From Planosporangium flavigriseum (GTDB lineage: Bacteria > Actinomycetota > Actinomycetes > Mycobacteriales > Micromonosporaceae), in the NCBI RefSeq assembly GCF_011947225.1, contig NZ_JAATVW010000023.1:1-64000 (forward strand): a DNA stretch of 64,000 nt. Direction: 5' to 3'. Below, in pieces: positions 45,659 to 55,343 of the stretch. Under the pieces are notes generated by a model, which saw only the letters and a program-made list of their open reading frames with translations, did no database searches and was not told the origin of the DNA. How positions within the stretch are numbered: the first letter of the stretch is position 1; each line of letters begins with the position of its first letter. The position numbers and the translations under genes were made by a program.

Positions 45659-46090
45659 TCATTGGTCTTCTGCTGCCAGGCTCACCAGGCGGAAGTGCTG
45701 GGTCAGCACCAGGGTGTCGTCGTTGACGGTGAAATCGGGATCCCCCAGTTCGGCACGCACCTGCGCGCTGTGCCAGAACTCTTCGTGGCCGGCCCGCCAC
45801 TGCGCCACCGATTCGTCGCCCTCGCCCTCGTCGAGGGCGTGCTGCAGGTCCACGTCGGCGAGCCGGACCACCCGCACCTCGGTCAACTCGATCACCGCGA
45901 CTGGCCGGTCGGCGGAGTCCACGACCGCAAACTGCTGACCGGCCCTGGGCAGCGGCTCGTTCTCGCGCTCGTATCCGACCACCAGGCCCGAGGTCGAGGT
46001 CTTCACGCCAGACAGGATTGCGGCCACTAACCGATCTCGCAGCGGCCCAGGAAACGCGAACTCCTTCCGCGGAAGATCACCGGCAATCAT
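45659..46090 (-). CDS. ASCH-domain protein
   Basis: A 143-residue ASCH-fold protein. The pattern FPGPLRDRLVAAILSGVKTSTSG-like start, then GQQFAVVDSADRPVAVIELTEV and the C-terminal acidic WRAGHEEFW helix match the family. ASCH domains resemble PUA folds and may bind RNA or act as nucleases or amidohydrolases. The ATG at 46090 gives a natural N-terminus; a longer upstream extension is not protein-like. Confidence 0.8.
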   Translation of the reverse strand: MIAGDLPRKEFAFPGPLRDRLVAAILSGVKTSTSGLVVGYERENEPLPRAGQQFAVVDSADRPVAVIELTEVRVVRLADVDLQHALDEGEGDESVAQWRAGHEEFWHSAQVRAELGDPDFTVNDDTLVLTQHFRLVSLAAEDQ

Positions 46091-46185
46091 GCCGTAGACA
46101 GTACGAGCCCTGTGCCAGGCACCTCGCCATATCGGCCCGCACCCGCGCGCCGTGCCGATAACCAGCACACATAGGAATCGTTCAG

Positions 46186-47205
46186 CTAGCTGGCCCGGGC
46201 CGACACGCCTGCCAGGCTCCGGGCCTCGTCGAAGATCCGTTCAACGTTCGGGATCACCGCCTGCTCCAGCGGTTCGGAGTACGGGATCGGCACGTCGGGT
46301 ACGGCGACGCGCCGGACCGGAGCGGTGAGCCGGTCGAACGCGCCGGCCTGGATCCGGAAGGTGAGCTCGCCGGTCGTGCCGAAGCTCTGGTAGTCCTCGT
46401 CTACCACCAGGACGCGGCCGGTCTTGCGGGCCGAGGCGACGATCGTGTCGGTGTCGAGGGGCACCAGGGTGCGGACGTCGACGACCTCGGCCGAGATGTC
46501 GTACTCGGCCAGGTGCGCGGCCGCGCGGACGCTACGTCGGACCGTCGCCGCCGTGGCGACGATGGTGACGTCGCTGCCTTCGCGGCGCACTGCGGCCAGG
46601 CCGAACGGGATGGAGTACGGGTCTTCCGGTACGTCTTCGTCTTCGCCCTCGAACGGGACGCCGGGCTGGCCGGTCAGCAGCCGGTGACCGAAGATGATGA
46701 CCGGGTTGGGGTCGGCCAGCGCCGTCGTGGTGAGCCCCTTGGCGTCGTACGCGGTCGACGGCACGACCACCTTGACGCCGGGGGCGTGTGCGAAGAGCCC
46801 GTAGCGCATCTGCGAGAGTTGGGCACCGCCGCCGTAGCCGCCGCCGACGGCGACCACAATGGTCACCGGCATCCGGACCTGGCCGCCGGACAGGTAGTTG
46901 ACGGTGGCTATGTGGTCGTAGATCTGGTCGAAGCCGGTGCCGAGGAAGTCACCGGAGATCAGCGCGACCACCGGGCGCAGGCCGGTTGTTGCCGCACCGG
47001 CTGCGAGACCGAGGACGTTCTGCCCGCCGGCCGGGGCGTCGATCACCCGGCCCCGGCCGTACTTCTCCTGCAGCCCGCCGGTGAAGCCGAAGCGCGCGCC
47101 CCAGTGGCTGACGTCGTCGCCCAGGACGAACACCTCCGGGTTGTTGGCCATCTCCTGGTCGAGGGCTTCGGAGACGGCGGGCGCGATCCCCCTCAGCGTT
47201 CTCAC
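46186..47205 (-). CDS. 2-oxoacid dehydrogenase E1 beta subunit (pyruvate/acetoin type)
   Basis: A 339-residue transketolase-like beta subunit. It has GDDVSHWGARFGFTGGL near 27-43, ERVIDAP-like RVIDAPAGGQNVLGLAAG, and the C-terminal domain with VVDVRTLVPLDTDTI. With E1 alpha it decarboxylates a 2-oxo acid or acetoin using thiamine diphosphate. GTG at 47205 overlaps the alpha stop by four bases. No E2 or E3 gene follows, so partners are encoded elsewhere. Confidence 0.85.
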   Translation of the reverse strand: MRTLRGIAPAVSEALDQEMANNPEVFVLGDDVSHWGARFGFTGGLQEKYGRGRVIDAPAGGQNVLGLAAGAATTGLRPVVALISGDFLGTGFDQIYDHIATVNYLSGGQVRMPVTIVVAVGGGYGGGAQLSQMRYGLFAHAPGVKVVVPSTAYDAKGLTTTALADPNPVIIFGHRLLTGQPGVPFEGEDEDVPEDPYSIPFGLAAVRREGSDVTIVATAATVRRSVRAAAHLAEYDISAEVVDVRTLVPLDTDTIVASARKTGRVLVVDEDYQSFGTTGELTFRIQAGAFDRLTAPVRRVAVPDVPIPYSEPLEQAVIPNVERIFDEARSLAGVSARAS

Positions 47206-48242
47206 GCGAACACCCCCTGGAGCGCCTCGGCCGGATTGGGCAGGGGACTCTTCTCGGCGACTTTGACCGCTTGGATGGCCTCCTCGGCGGCCATCCGGCG
47301 TACCGCCGTCCGGGTCTCGTCGCCGGCCCAGCCGAGCTGCTCCAGCCGGCGGCCGAGGCGGGGGATCGGATCGAGCCGCTCCCAGGTCTCCTCCTCCTGG
47401 CGGCTGCGGTAGCCACCGGGGTCGCCCTCGAAGTGCCCCCGGTAGCGGTAGCAGACCGCCTCGACCACGGTGGGGCCGTACCCGTCGCGGGCGCGGCCGA
47501 TGGCGCTCTCGGTCGCCTCGTACACGTCGATGACGTCCATGCCGTCGACCAGGTACGCCGGGATGTTGTGGCTCTGGGCGCGCTGGTAGTGCTGGTTCAC
47601 CGCCTGCGTGCCCCACTTCGGCACCGAACCGGCGTACAGGTTGTCCTCGATCACGACGACGAGTGGCAGTTGCCAGAGGGACGCCGTGTTGAGGGCCTCG
47701 GCGAACGCGCCGTGGTTGGCGGCGCCCTCGCCGGTGAACATGACCACCACGTTCCGCTCACCCCGGTACTGGAAGCCGAACGCGGCCCCGGTCGCCTGTG
47801 CGAAGGAGGTGCCGACGACCCCGCTGGTGAGGAAGCGCCGGTTCCGGTCGAACAGGTGCAGTTCACCGCCCTTGCCCCGGGACAGCCCGGTGACCTTGCC
47901 GAAGATCTCGGCGGCCAGGCGCGTGGGGTCGACGCCCTTGGCGAGCGCGTGGTGATGCGCGCGGTGCGTGCTGACCACCACGTCGGCTTCGCGGAGCGGT
48001 GTGCACGCCCCGACGGCGACCGCCTCCTGGCCGACCGCGAGGTGGATCAGCCCGCGGATCGGCCCGGCAGCGATGTTGAAGTCGGGCGTCTTGCCGGCCC
48101 AGTACCGGTCGCGGATCGCCTCCTCGAACACCCGGATCAGGCACATCGTCCGGTACATCTCCAGCAGCGAGCCCTGCTCGAGTCCGGCCTCCGCGATACG
48201 GACCGCCAGGTCCTCGGCGCTCGGCTCCGGTCGCCACACCAT
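47202..48242 (-). CDS. 2-oxoacid dehydrogenase E1 alpha subunit (pyruvate/acetoin type)
   Basis: A 346-residue thiamine-diphosphate E1 alpha. The cofactor motif is GEGAANHGAFAEALN near 168-182, with Glu in place of the more usual Asp of GDG. THRAHHHALAKG and CYRYRGHFEGDPGGYR are typical of AcoA/PdhA-like proteins. It forms an alpha2beta2 enzyme with the next gene. A specific substrate (pyruvate, acetoin, branched-chain oxo acid) cannot be fixed. The ATG at 48242 follows a weak GCGGGG. Confidence 0.85.
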   Translation of the reverse strand: MVWRPEPSAEDLAVRIAEAGLEQGSLLEMYRTMCLIRVFEEAIRDRYWAGKTPDFNIAAGPIRGLIHLAVGQEAVAVGACTPLREADVVVSTHRAHHHALAKGVDPTRLAAEIFGKVTGLSRGKGGELHLFDRNRRFLTSGVVGTSFAQATGAAFGFQYRGERNVVVMFTGEGAANHGAFAEALNTASLWQLPLVVVIEDNLYAGSVPKWGTQAVNQHYQRAQSHNIPAYLVDGMDVIDVYEATESAIGRARDGYGPTVVEAVCYRYRGHFEGDPGGYRSRQEEETWERLDPIPRLGRRLEQLGWAGDETRTAVRRMAAEEAIQAVKVAEKSPLPNPAEALQGVFA

Positions 48243-48293
48243 CCCCCGCGGCTACCCGGCGCACCGACCCCGAAACAAGATCCCGCTGTCGGT

Positions 48294-48325
48294 GGAGCGG
48301 GGCCTGTTCGCGCAGGCCCCGCTCC
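48294..48325 (-). terminator. 13-base perfect hairpin after the metalloprotease gene
   Basis: Arms 48294-48306 and 48313-48325, six-base loop, lying just 3' of the M36 gene on the minus strand and upstream of the E1 alpha start. Confidence 0.8.
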
Positions 48326-48337
48326 AGTGTTGACGGT

Positions 48338-51274
48338 TCAGTGCGTGAACGCCTGGAACTCCGCGATCCGTACCTGCTGCGCGAACTGGCTGCCGGTCGT
48401 GCAGTCGGTGGTGGTCGCCGGGTCGGCGTCCTGCTCACCGGCGTAGTCCGGCCCGCCGGTGCACTGGCTGGCCAGCATCTGGATGCGCAGGTGGGTGGCC
48501 CGGACCGGCTTGAACTCGAACGTCCGCAGGTTGAGCTGCGGCGCGGTCGGGCGGAACTTGCCACCGGGGAACGCGTCCGGCCGGCTGACGTACACCTGCT
48601 TGTACGCGGCGTCCTGGGCGCAGTCGGCGTGGGTCGCGTCGCAGGCGAGCACCGCGAACGACCGCAGCGCGCTGAACCGGTTCTGCGGACCGGCGTCGGC
48701 GTCGCCGGTGATCGCCGGCCGGAGCAGGGCGCTCACGTTCACCTGGCTCACCACCTCGGGCTTGTCCCCGGCGAGGTCGACCGTGACCCGCTTGCCGGCG
48801 ACACCGTCCAGCGAGGCCCAGTTGGTGCCCTCGGTGTCGTCGGCGATCTTGTCGAGGTTGATCCCGTCGCCGGTGACCGTCGCGCCGGACGCGGTCGACG
48901 CGAGGTTGCGCCGCAGATGCGGACGCAGGGCCTTGGCCTTGCCGGCCTGGAACTCGTCGCTGAACCTGGTGCTGCCGAATCCCGCGCCGGTCACGGTGAA
49001 GGTGAACGGCGTACCCGGCACGATCTGGAAGGTGTCCGGGAGCGGCGTGGCGGGGTCGGTGTCGGCGACCGGTACGGCCCGGGCCTCGTAGTCGCCGACG
49101 TACAGCCGGACCGCGGCGTCCTTCCCGTCACCGGCCGGCCGCAGCGTCACGGTCGCGTTGTCGGCGTACGGGGAGGCGAAGCTCGGCGTCGGGTCGGTGT
49201 CGTTCGGGCCGGCGGCGGCGTCCCGGCCCAGCCCGGCGACGGCGAACGCGTTCCAGATCAGGTCCTGGTTCGCGCCACCGAAGCGTGCGACGTCGGCGGC
49301 GAGCATGTTGTCGCGCATGTCGACCATGCTCACCTGGCTGCTGGCCTGCAGCAGGAACGAGTCGAACATGAGCTGGATCCAGCGCCGGTTGCCCGGGCAC
49401 GCCTCGACCGGCGTCTTGCCCGCCGCGCAGCTCTGCTGGACCTTCGGGTCGCCGGCGCCGTACCGCTTCACGAACGCCCCGCGGACCAGCAGGTTCGCCT
49501 TGACCCAGATCTCGCCGTCCGCGTGCACCTGCGGACCGACCAGGTCGTACCCCACGTCGGAGAAGTTCAGCGCGCTCCTGCTGCCGTCGTAGTTGCGGAT
49601 CCCGGTCGCGTTGTTGCCGGTGACGTAGGCGCCGGTGACGAACGGCGAGTTCCCCGGGGCGCGCAGGTTGTTCTCGAACAGTTGCTCGGCGGCGACCAGG
49701 TCGCTCCAGGCCTCACCCATCGCTCCACCCTGGAAGGAGCCGATGCCGCTGTCCGGGCCGGCGATCATCCGGTTGGTGATCGCGTGGGTGTACTCGTGCC
49801 CGATCACGGTCATGTCGTAGTCGCCGTCGACGCACGGTGGGTACGCCCCGCCGGCCTGCGGCTGCCACAGGTACATGTTGGTGGTCGGCGGCTGGCCGTC
49901 CCGCGGGGTGCCCTGGTTGGCGTTGTTGCGGGCACCGGTCAGCGCACCGGACTGCGCCCGGCCCTGCTCGGCGTCGCCGCCCTTGCCGTACGGCGAGAGG
50001 TTGACCGCCTGCAGGTTCCAGGCTTCCTCGGTGAAGCCCAGGTGGTACGCGAAGTCGTGCATCTGGTTGTGCATCGCGAACAGGTTGCTCACGGCGGCGT
50101 CGGCGTCGTTGCGCTGGGCGGAGGTGAAGACGGCCGGGTCGCACTTGGCCTGGTGCCACTGGTCGGTGAACGGGTAGGTGTAGTTGCGGTCCGGGCTGGG
50201 GGTCGCAGGGAACTCCGCAGCGGCGGTGGTCCAGCGCACGTTGTTGTTCGCGGCGTTGCCCAGCGAGGTGAACGTCGGCTGGCCGGTGGCGAGGTCGACG
50301 TCCCAGGCCTGGCCGCTCACCGGGTCGTGGACCGTACGCACGCAGCCCGGCTGCGGGTTGAGGCACCAGTGGACCCGGGGGTCGGTGCCCGGTGCGATGC
50401 TGCTCGGCGGGGTGGCCGGGAACACCGCCCACTCCGGGTTGTCCGAGTCGTGGTCCACCAGATCGTCGCGTACCAGGATCTCCCCGGTACGCGCGTCCAC
50501 ATAGGTCGTGTACGCGGTCGGTTCGTCGGTCTCCTTCGAGATCAAGGTGACCGAGTACGCGGCCCGCGGGCCGTCCGTCGGGGTGGGCACCGCGACCTCG
50601 TAGATGTCGGACGTGCTGACCTGGCTCGCCGTCAACCCGGCGTCGCGCAGCGCCGCGTCGGTGGCCTGCGCGGGCGTTAGGGTGGCGGGCTGGGGTGCGC
50701 CGGTGTCCCGCGACAGCGACGAGCTGACCCGGATCACCGTGCCGTCCTTGACGAGCACGCTGACGAGGCCGTCGTGGCCGGCCGGCAGGTCGCCGAAGCG
50801 CTGGCGCAGCGTCACCACCGAGGCGGCGCCGATCGGGCGTACGAGGAGGGTCTGCATCCGGGCAACCGACGCCTGGTCGACGCCGAACAGTTCCTGGTTT
50901 GTGGTGAGGTACTGCCGGGCGGCGGCTTCCGGGTCGGCGGGCAGGCCGGTCGCCAGGGCCTTGGCGGCTGCCGGGGTGTTGGCCGGGCCGAGCGCCTCGG
51001 GGGTGCCCAGCACGTTCCAGCGCACCGTGCCAAGCTGGTCGGCCAGCGCGCGCTGCCGCGCGCTCGGCGCCGCGGCGCCCTTCCGGTTGTCCTTGTTGCG
51101 TGGGCCGTGGCCCTCGCCCAGCAGGTCGGACATGTGCTCGTGGGCCGGAGCGCGGGCGGGGTCGGCGTGGGCGGGGGTGACGGCGGCCAGACTGCCGGCC
51201 ACCGTGACGGCGGCCAGCAGGTACGCCGGCCGCCACCTCCGATTGGCTCTCGTGGTCCATTCAGGTCTGCGCAC
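48338..51274 (-). CDS. Secreted M36 (fungalysin-type) zinc metalloprotease
   Basis: A 978-residue secreted pre-pro-protease. A signal peptide (about 1-37, ending AHA) is followed by an FTP-like/pro region. The catalytic domain has HEYTH at 493-497 and E521 in GEAWSD as third zinc ligand. The last 200 residues form a beta-rich, probably substrate-binding region. The family is unusual in bacteria but frequent in actinomycetes. It likely degrades extracellular protein. It is a single-gene unit with its own terminator. Confidence 0.9.
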   Translation of the reverse strand: MRRPEWTTRANRRWRPAYLLAAVTVAGSLAAVTPAHADPARAPAHEHMSDLLGEGHGPRNKDNRKGAAAPSARQRALADQLGTVRWNVLGTPEALGPANTPAAAKALATGLPADPEAAARQYLTTNQELFGVDQASVARMQTLLVRPIGAASVVTLRQRFGDLPAGHDGLVSVLVKDGTVIRVSSSLSRDTGAPQPATLTPAQATDAALRDAGLTASQVSTSDIYEVAVPTPTDGPRAAYSVTLISKETDEPTAYTTYVDARTGEILVRDDLVDHDSDNPEWAVFPATPPSSIAPGTDPRVHWCLNPQPGCVRTVHDPVSGQAWDVDLATGQPTFTSLGNAANNNVRWTTAAAEFPATPSPDRNYTYPFTDQWHQAKCDPAVFTSAQRNDADAAVSNLFAMHNQMHDFAYHLGFTEEAWNLQAVNLSPYGKGGDAEQGRAQSGALTGARNNANQGTPRDGQPPTTNMYLWQPQAGGAYPPCVDGDYDMTVIGHEYTHAITNRMIAGPDSGIGSFQGGAMGEAWSDLVAAEQLFENNLRAPGNSPFVTGAYVTGNNATGIRNYDGSRSALNFSDVGYDLVGPQVHADGEIWVKANLLVRGAFVKRYGAGDPKVQQSCAAGKTPVEACPGNRRWIQLMFDSFLLQASSQVSMVDMRDNMLAADVARFGGANQDLIWNAFAVAGLGRDAAAGPNDTDPTPSFASPYADNATVTLRPAGDGKDAAVRLYVGDYEARAVPVADTDPATPLPDTFQIVPGTPFTFTVTGAGFGSTRFSDEFQAGKAKALRPHLRRNLASTASGATVTGDGINLDKIADDTEGTNWASLDGVAGKRVTVDLAGDKPEVVSQVNVSALLRPAITGDADAGPQNRFSALRSFAVLACDATHADCAQDAAYKQVYVSRPDAFPGGKFRPTAPQLNLRTFEFKPVRATHLRIQMLASQCTGGPDYAGEQDADPATTTDCTTGSQFAQQVRIAEFQAFTH

Positions 51275-51507
51275 GGGTTACCTCTTCGGTCCGGGGTCGT
51301 GAAGGGGGTTGAACCATTGAGGTAAACCCGCATGGCCTATTCCGGTCATTACGGCGACGAGAACCAGGGGTATCGACGAGGGTGAGCACCGGCGCGGGGA
51401 GGGGTTGTTGTGGCGGCGCTGATGCGCTAGTGGCCCGTTTTGATCAACTAGCTGTACGTTCACCGGAACGTCGTCGCCGCGTACGGCCGGGGGAGAGAGG
51501 ACTGCCG

Positions 51508-51966
51508 GTGAGCGACCTGGACCGCAACAAGGACGTGCTTCGCCGCTTCTACGAGGAGTTCTGGACAAAGGGCAACGTGGACGTCATCGACGAGCTGATC
51601 GCCGATGACTACGTGGACCACCAGCCCCTCCCGGACCTCCCGGCGGGCAAGGCGGGCTTCGCCGAGCTGATCCGGGTGTGGAAGACGGGCTTCCCGGACG
51701 GCGGCGAGACCTGCGACGACCTGATCGCCGAGGGCGACAAGGTGGTCGGCCTGTTCACCTTCCGTGGCACCCACACCGGGGAGTTCATGGGCATCGCCCC
51801 GACCGGCCGCACGGTCACGATGACCGGCATCGACGTGGTGCGCATCCGCGACGGCAAGATCGTCGAGTTCTGGTACGCCGAGCAGCTGCACGACCTGCTG
51901 CGCCAGTTGGACGCGCTGCCCGAATCCGTCGCGGCGTCGGCTGCGCGGGGGGAGCAGAGCGCCTGA
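51508..51966 (+). CDS. SnoaL-like ester cyclase-family protein
   Basis: A 152-residue SnoaL/NTF2-fold protein: VLRRFYEEFWTKGNVDVIDELI, DDYVDHQP, FRGTHTGEFMGIAPTGR and GIDVVRIRDGKIVEFWYAE are characteristic. The family includes polyketide cyclases but mostly proteins without known function. The GTG start follows GGGAGAGAGG. An upstream in-frame ATG (51382) is rejected because the extra 42 residues are not protein-like. Confidence 0.8.
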   Translation: MSDLDRNKDVLRRFYEEFWTKGNVDVIDELIADDYVDHQPLPDLPAGKAGFAELIRVWKTGFPDGGETCDDLIAEGDKVVGLFTFRGTHTGEFMGIAPTGRTVTMTGIDVVRIRDGKIVEFWYAEQLHDLLRQLDALPESVAASAARGEQSA

Positions 51967-51982
51967 CGAACCGTCAGGCGCT
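51958..51982. terminator. Bidirectional hairpin shared by convergent SnoaL-like and PAP2 genes
   Basis: An 11-base perfect stem (51958-51968 with 51972-51982) with a three-base loop contains both stop codons. Confidence 0.75.
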
Positions 51983-52858
51983 GCGCTGTGCGACGACGCG
52001 ATGCGCGGTGACCAGCATGAGGGCTATCACCAGGCCAGCCGTGCCCGCGACGCCGGCCGCGCTCGTTGCGTACGCGGCGAACAACCGGCGCGTGCTGAGC
52101 TGCTCCGGCGGAATCATCACCACCTGATCGGTCAGCTTGAGGCCGACCGCGGCCACCGCCAGCAGTGCGACCCCGACGACCATCAACGTGGACACCGCGA
52201 CCAGGTGCGCATCCCGGGTCTGCACGAGGGAGTCCGGCGCGGCTGTCAGCACCAGCAGGATGCCTGCGAACGCCGCCCACCCCCCGACGACCAGCAGCGC
52301 CGCCACAGCGTCGCTTGCGCGGTGCCACCCCGCGGACAGGGTGGCGACCGCGGTGAGCGCGGCATAGCCGGCTCCGAGCAGGCCGCCCAGTCCCCGCAGC
52401 CGTGGTGGGAGCACCAGGATGAGGCCGGCGGCGACGGACGCGGCGACCGTGGCGTGCCCGCTCGGCAGGGTGTTGCCGTACCCGGCGAGTGCCCCGTCCG
52501 CGCCGAAGTCGGGTCGGCCGGTGCCGTACTTGAACAGCTGTGTGGTGATGTTGGCTCCGGCGATGAGCAGGACCGCGACCAGCGCCAACGTGACCCGGCG
52601 ACGGATCAGGGCGATGAAGCCGATGACGCCGGTGGCAGCCGCCAGGGACAGCACCGAGATCACATTGAGCACCGTGTCGACCAGCTTGCTGATATGGCGG
52701 CGGCCGATGACGTCGCCGGTCAGCGCGATCGTGTCGAGGAGCTGACCGTGCTGGGTATGGACGAAGAATCGCCAGACCGCGCCGAACGCCGCGATCTGGC
52801 CGACCAGCAGCAGACCGAGCCACAACGCCAGGTACGCGTTCCTGCGATTCATTGACAA
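51974..52858 (-). CDS. PAP2-family membrane phosphatase
   Basis: A 294-residue membrane protein with about seven to eight hydrophobic segments. The three PAP2 phosphatase motifs are present: KYGTGRP near 109, LPSGHAT near 131 and SAGWHRASD near 175. It would dephosphorylate a lipid phosphate such as undecaprenyl diphosphate or phosphatidate. The tail includes two extra hydrophobic segments not required for the domain. It is a single-gene unit. Confidence 0.87.
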   Translation of the reverse strand: MSMNRRNAYLALWLGLLLVGQIAAFGAVWRFFVHTQHGQLLDTIALTGDVIGRRHISKLVDTVLNVISVLSLAAATGVIGFIALIRRRVTLALVAVLLIAGANITTQLFKYGTGRPDFGADGALAGYGNTLPSGHATVAASVAAGLILVLPPRLRGLGGLLGAGYAALTAVATLSAGWHRASDAVAALLVVGGWAAFAGILLVLTAAPDSLVQTRDAHLVAVSTLMVVGVALLAVAAVGLKLTDQVVMIPPEQLSTRRLFAAYATSAAGVAGTAGLVIALMLVTAHRVVAQRSA

Positions 52859-53128
52859 ACCGTATCCGGCGAGGCGGTGGCCAAGTTCGATGACGCGACG
52901 ACCAACCAGCTATTTCGGCCGGCAGGGGTACGGGCGGCGCGAACCGATCATCCGCAACGAGCGCGAGTACCTCGTTCAGTGGTGTTTACGAGTCATCCGA
53001 GGCTGAGCGGCAGACGCTAGGTCGCGGAGGTCGTCGACTCGGCCAATAAAAAGAGCCAGTCGTATGTATACCAATTTGGCGAACTCATCGTTATCTCCCC
53101 TGCTAAGCCAATGTAGTCAGGGAGAACG

Positions 53129-54397
53129 ATGGACACGGATAGTCAGAAGGTGGTCCTGGTCGGCCAGGGTTACGTCGGCCTGCCGCTCGCGATGGCCGCC
53201 GTCGAAGCCGGGTACGACGTGGTCGGGATCGACCTGGACGCCACCCGCGTGAAGAAGCTGAACGCGGGTGACTCGTTCGTGGAGGACATCTCGAGCGAGC
53301 GTCTCGCCGCGGCGCTCGAGACCGGGCGTTACCGCGCCAGCTGGGACTACGCCGCCGCCGCGGGCTTCGACGTATGCGTGATCACCGTGCCGACGCCGCT
53401 GCGCGAGGGCATTCCGGACCTGAGCTTCATCGAGGAATCCGGCCGGGCCATCGCCGAGCACGTGCGCGCCGGCTGCACGGTGATCCTGGAATCCACCACC
53501 TACCCTGGCACGACCGACGAACTGCTGCGGCCGATCATCGAAGAGCGCACCGGCCTGCGGGCTCCCGAGGACTTCTACCTCGGGTACTCGCCGGAGCGTA
53601 TCGACCCTGGTAACCCGACCTGGCGGCTGGAGAACACCCCCAAGGTCGTGTCCGGCCTGGACAAGGCCTCGCTGGAGCGCGTTCAGGCCTTCTACGGCAG
53701 GCTGGTTGAACGGACCGTGCCGGTGGCGAACACGCGTACCGCGGAATTGACCAAGCTGTTGGAGAACACGTTCCGGCACGTCAACATCGCCCTGGTCAAC
53801 GAGTTGGCGATCTTCGCGGGTCAGTTGGGCGTGGACGTGTGGGAGGCGATCGACGCCGCCGCATCCAAGCCGTTCGGATTCATGCCGTTCCGGCCGGGCC
53901 CGGGCGTGGGCGGACACTGCCTGCCGATCGACCCGTCGTACCTGTCATGGCAGGTCAAGCGCACTCTCGGGCACAACTTCCGGTTCATCGAGCTGGCCAA
54001 CGACGTCAACGACCGGATGCCCGAGCACGTCGTGCAGCGCCTGATCGCCGGCCTCAACACCCGGCGCAAGCCGGTCAACGGCAGCCGGATGCTGCTGCTC
54101 GGCCTGGCGTACAAGAAGAACGTCGGTGACTGCCGCGAGTCGCCGGCCATCCATGTGGCCGAGGCGCTGCGCAAGCTCGGCGCGGACGTGCGCGCCGTCG
54201 AGCCCTACGCCGAGGCCACGCACCTGCCGGCGGGCGTGACGGTGGTCGACCTGACCGCCGAGGAGGTGGCCGCGGCGGACGCCGTGATGGTCCTCACCGA
54301 CCACGACGTCTTCGACTTCGAGATGGTCGGGGCGTCCGGCACGTACGTGTTCGACGCGCGTAACCGGTGCAGCGGAGCCAACGTCGAGCGGCTCTGA
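53129..54397 (+). CDS. UDP-sugar 6-dehydrogenase (UDP-GlcNAc/ManNAc or UDP-glucose type)
   Basis: A 422-residue nucleotide-sugar dehydrogenase. NAD-binding GQGYVG at 12-17 and catalytic C264 in GVGGHCLPIDPSYL are present, with YKKNVGDCRESPA near 330. It oxidises the C6 hydroxyl of a UDP-sugar to a uronic acid. The GGHCIPVDP-like motif and length place it nearer WecC/WbpA than UDP-glucose dehydrogenase. GGGAG lies before the ATG. With the downstream AsnB-like gene it may supply an amidated uronic acid to a surface glycan. Confidence 0.87.
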   Translation: MDTDSQKVVLVGQGYVGLPLAMAAVEAGYDVVGIDLDATRVKKLNAGDSFVEDISSERLAAALETGRYRASWDYAAAAGFDVCVITVPTPLREGIPDLSFIEESGRAIAEHVRAGCTVILESTTYPGTTDELLRPIIEERTGLRAPEDFYLGYSPERIDPGNPTWRLENTPKVVSGLDKASLERVQAFYGRLVERTVPVANTRTAELTKLLENTFRHVNIALVNELAIFAGQLGVDVWEAIDAAASKPFGFMPFRPGPGVGGHCLPIDPSYLSWQVKRTLGHNFRFIELANDVNDRMPEHVVQRLIAGLNTRRKPVNGSRMLLLGLAYKKNVGDCRESPAIHVAEALRKLGADVRAVEPYAEATHLPAGVTVVDLTAEEVAAADAVMVLTDHDVFDFEMVGASGTYVFDARNRCSGANVERL

Positions 54398-54410
54398 ACC
54401 GTCGGGGTGA

Positions 54411-54443
54411 GGTCGGCTGGATACGCGATGTATCCAGCCGACC
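54411..54443. terminator. Hairpin 1 after the UDP-sugar dehydrogenase
   Basis: A 13-base perfect stem (54411-54423 with 54431-54443). The sequence 54409-54433 recurs with three changes at 55351-55375. Confidence 0.7.
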
Positions 54444-54475
54444 CCGTCGGTGGGTCTCCCACCAGAGAAACAGGA

Positions 54476-54513
54476 GAAACGCTCGTTACCGACGGTTCGG
54501 CAACGAGCGTTTC
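54476..54513 (+). terminator. Hairpin 2 with T-rich tail
   Basis: A 12-base stem (54476-54487 with 54502-54513) followed by CCATTTT, the best rho-independent terminator in this spacer. Confidence 0.75.
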
Positions 54514-54539
54514 CCATTTTGGTGCGTGGCACCGAGCAT

Positions 54540-54573
54540 GCCGTGGCCCTGGCAGAGACGACAAGGCCACGGC
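54540..54573. repeat. Hairpin 3, inverted repeat
   Basis: GCCGTGGCC (54540-54548) and GGCCACGGC (54565-54573) form a nine-base stem. Confidence 0.55.
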
Positions 54574-54599
54574 GACCGGCTGTGCTGCCATTGATCAGC

Positions 54600-54630
54600 G
54601 TAAGAGCTGTCCCTGGGGGTCAGCTCTTAC
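54600..54630 (-). terminator. Hairpin 4 overlapping the methyltransferase stop
   Basis: A ten-base stem (54600-54609 with 54621-54630) spans the stop codon of the minus-strand methyltransferase gene. Confidence 0.65.
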
Positions 54631-55288
54631 CGAACAGGCAGATGCTCATGCCGTAGGTCAGTTCCCGCTGCAAAGTCTTGTATACGGCGAGGGGCAGTGC
54701 CAGACGGGCGACGCGTGCGATTTTCGTCGGAGGCTCGGCGAAGACCAGCGACTCATCGATGGTGAGGCCGGCGTCGCGGAAGATCGAGCGCCAGCCGTGA
54801 ATCGAGTAGATCCGTTCGTCCGTGATGCCGACGTAGCGGGTGTATCGCGACGGCACAACGACCATCACGTTTCGGGACACCCGCGCCTGTTCGCGCAGGA
54901 GCTGTACGGTGACGTCCCGGTCGAAGTGCTCCATCAGACCGAGGCTGAACACGAGGTCGAACTTTCCGGTCCATTCCTCGGGAAGTTGGGTGGCGTCGGC
55001 GAGCGTGGCCTCGAACCCGCTGCCGAGTGCTTGCGCCGTCTCGGCGGCGAGGTCGACGATTCTCTGGTCGTTGTCGACGGCCGTTACCTCGTACCCCCAA
55101 GCGCTCAGTACGGCCGCGTGCAGGCCCGCTCCGCAGCCGAGTTCGAGGATCCGCGCACCCGGCTGGTAGCGGGCGTGGATGCGGTCGAGGACGGGGCCGA
55201 GGTACTGCCAGGCGTCGTAGGCGGCGGCGATCCGTTCATTCGCCGCCTCAAGATTGTTAACAATGTACGAATGCCACCGGTCAGTCAT
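54620..55288 (-). CDS. Class I SAM-dependent methyltransferase in polysaccharide region
   Basis: A 222-residue methyltransferase. Motif I ILELGCGAGLHAAVLSAWG is near 47-65, then VTAVDNDQRIVDLA and FDLVFSLGLMEHFD. It probably methylates a sugar or a lipid-linked glycan, judged only by its position. A clear ribosome site is absent, but the ATG is the first in frame and gives a normal N-terminus. The gene is flanked by the two copies of a 25-base repeat. Confidence 0.82.
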   Translation of the reverse strand: MTDRWHSYIVNNLEAANERIAAAYDAWQYLGPVLDRIHARYQPGARILELGCGAGLHAAVLSAWGYEVTAVDNDQRIVDLAAETAQALGSGFEATLADATQLPEEWTGKFDLVFSLGLMEHFDRDVTVQLLREQARVSRNVMVVVPSRYTRYVGITDERIYSIHGWRSIFRDAGLTIDESLVFAEPPTKIARVARLALPLAVYKTLQRELTYGMSICLFGKS

Positions 55289-55343
55289 ATCGGAACAATA
55301 CCTCTAAATCTAGCTAAGAACGTTGATTGGCAAGCGATGACAT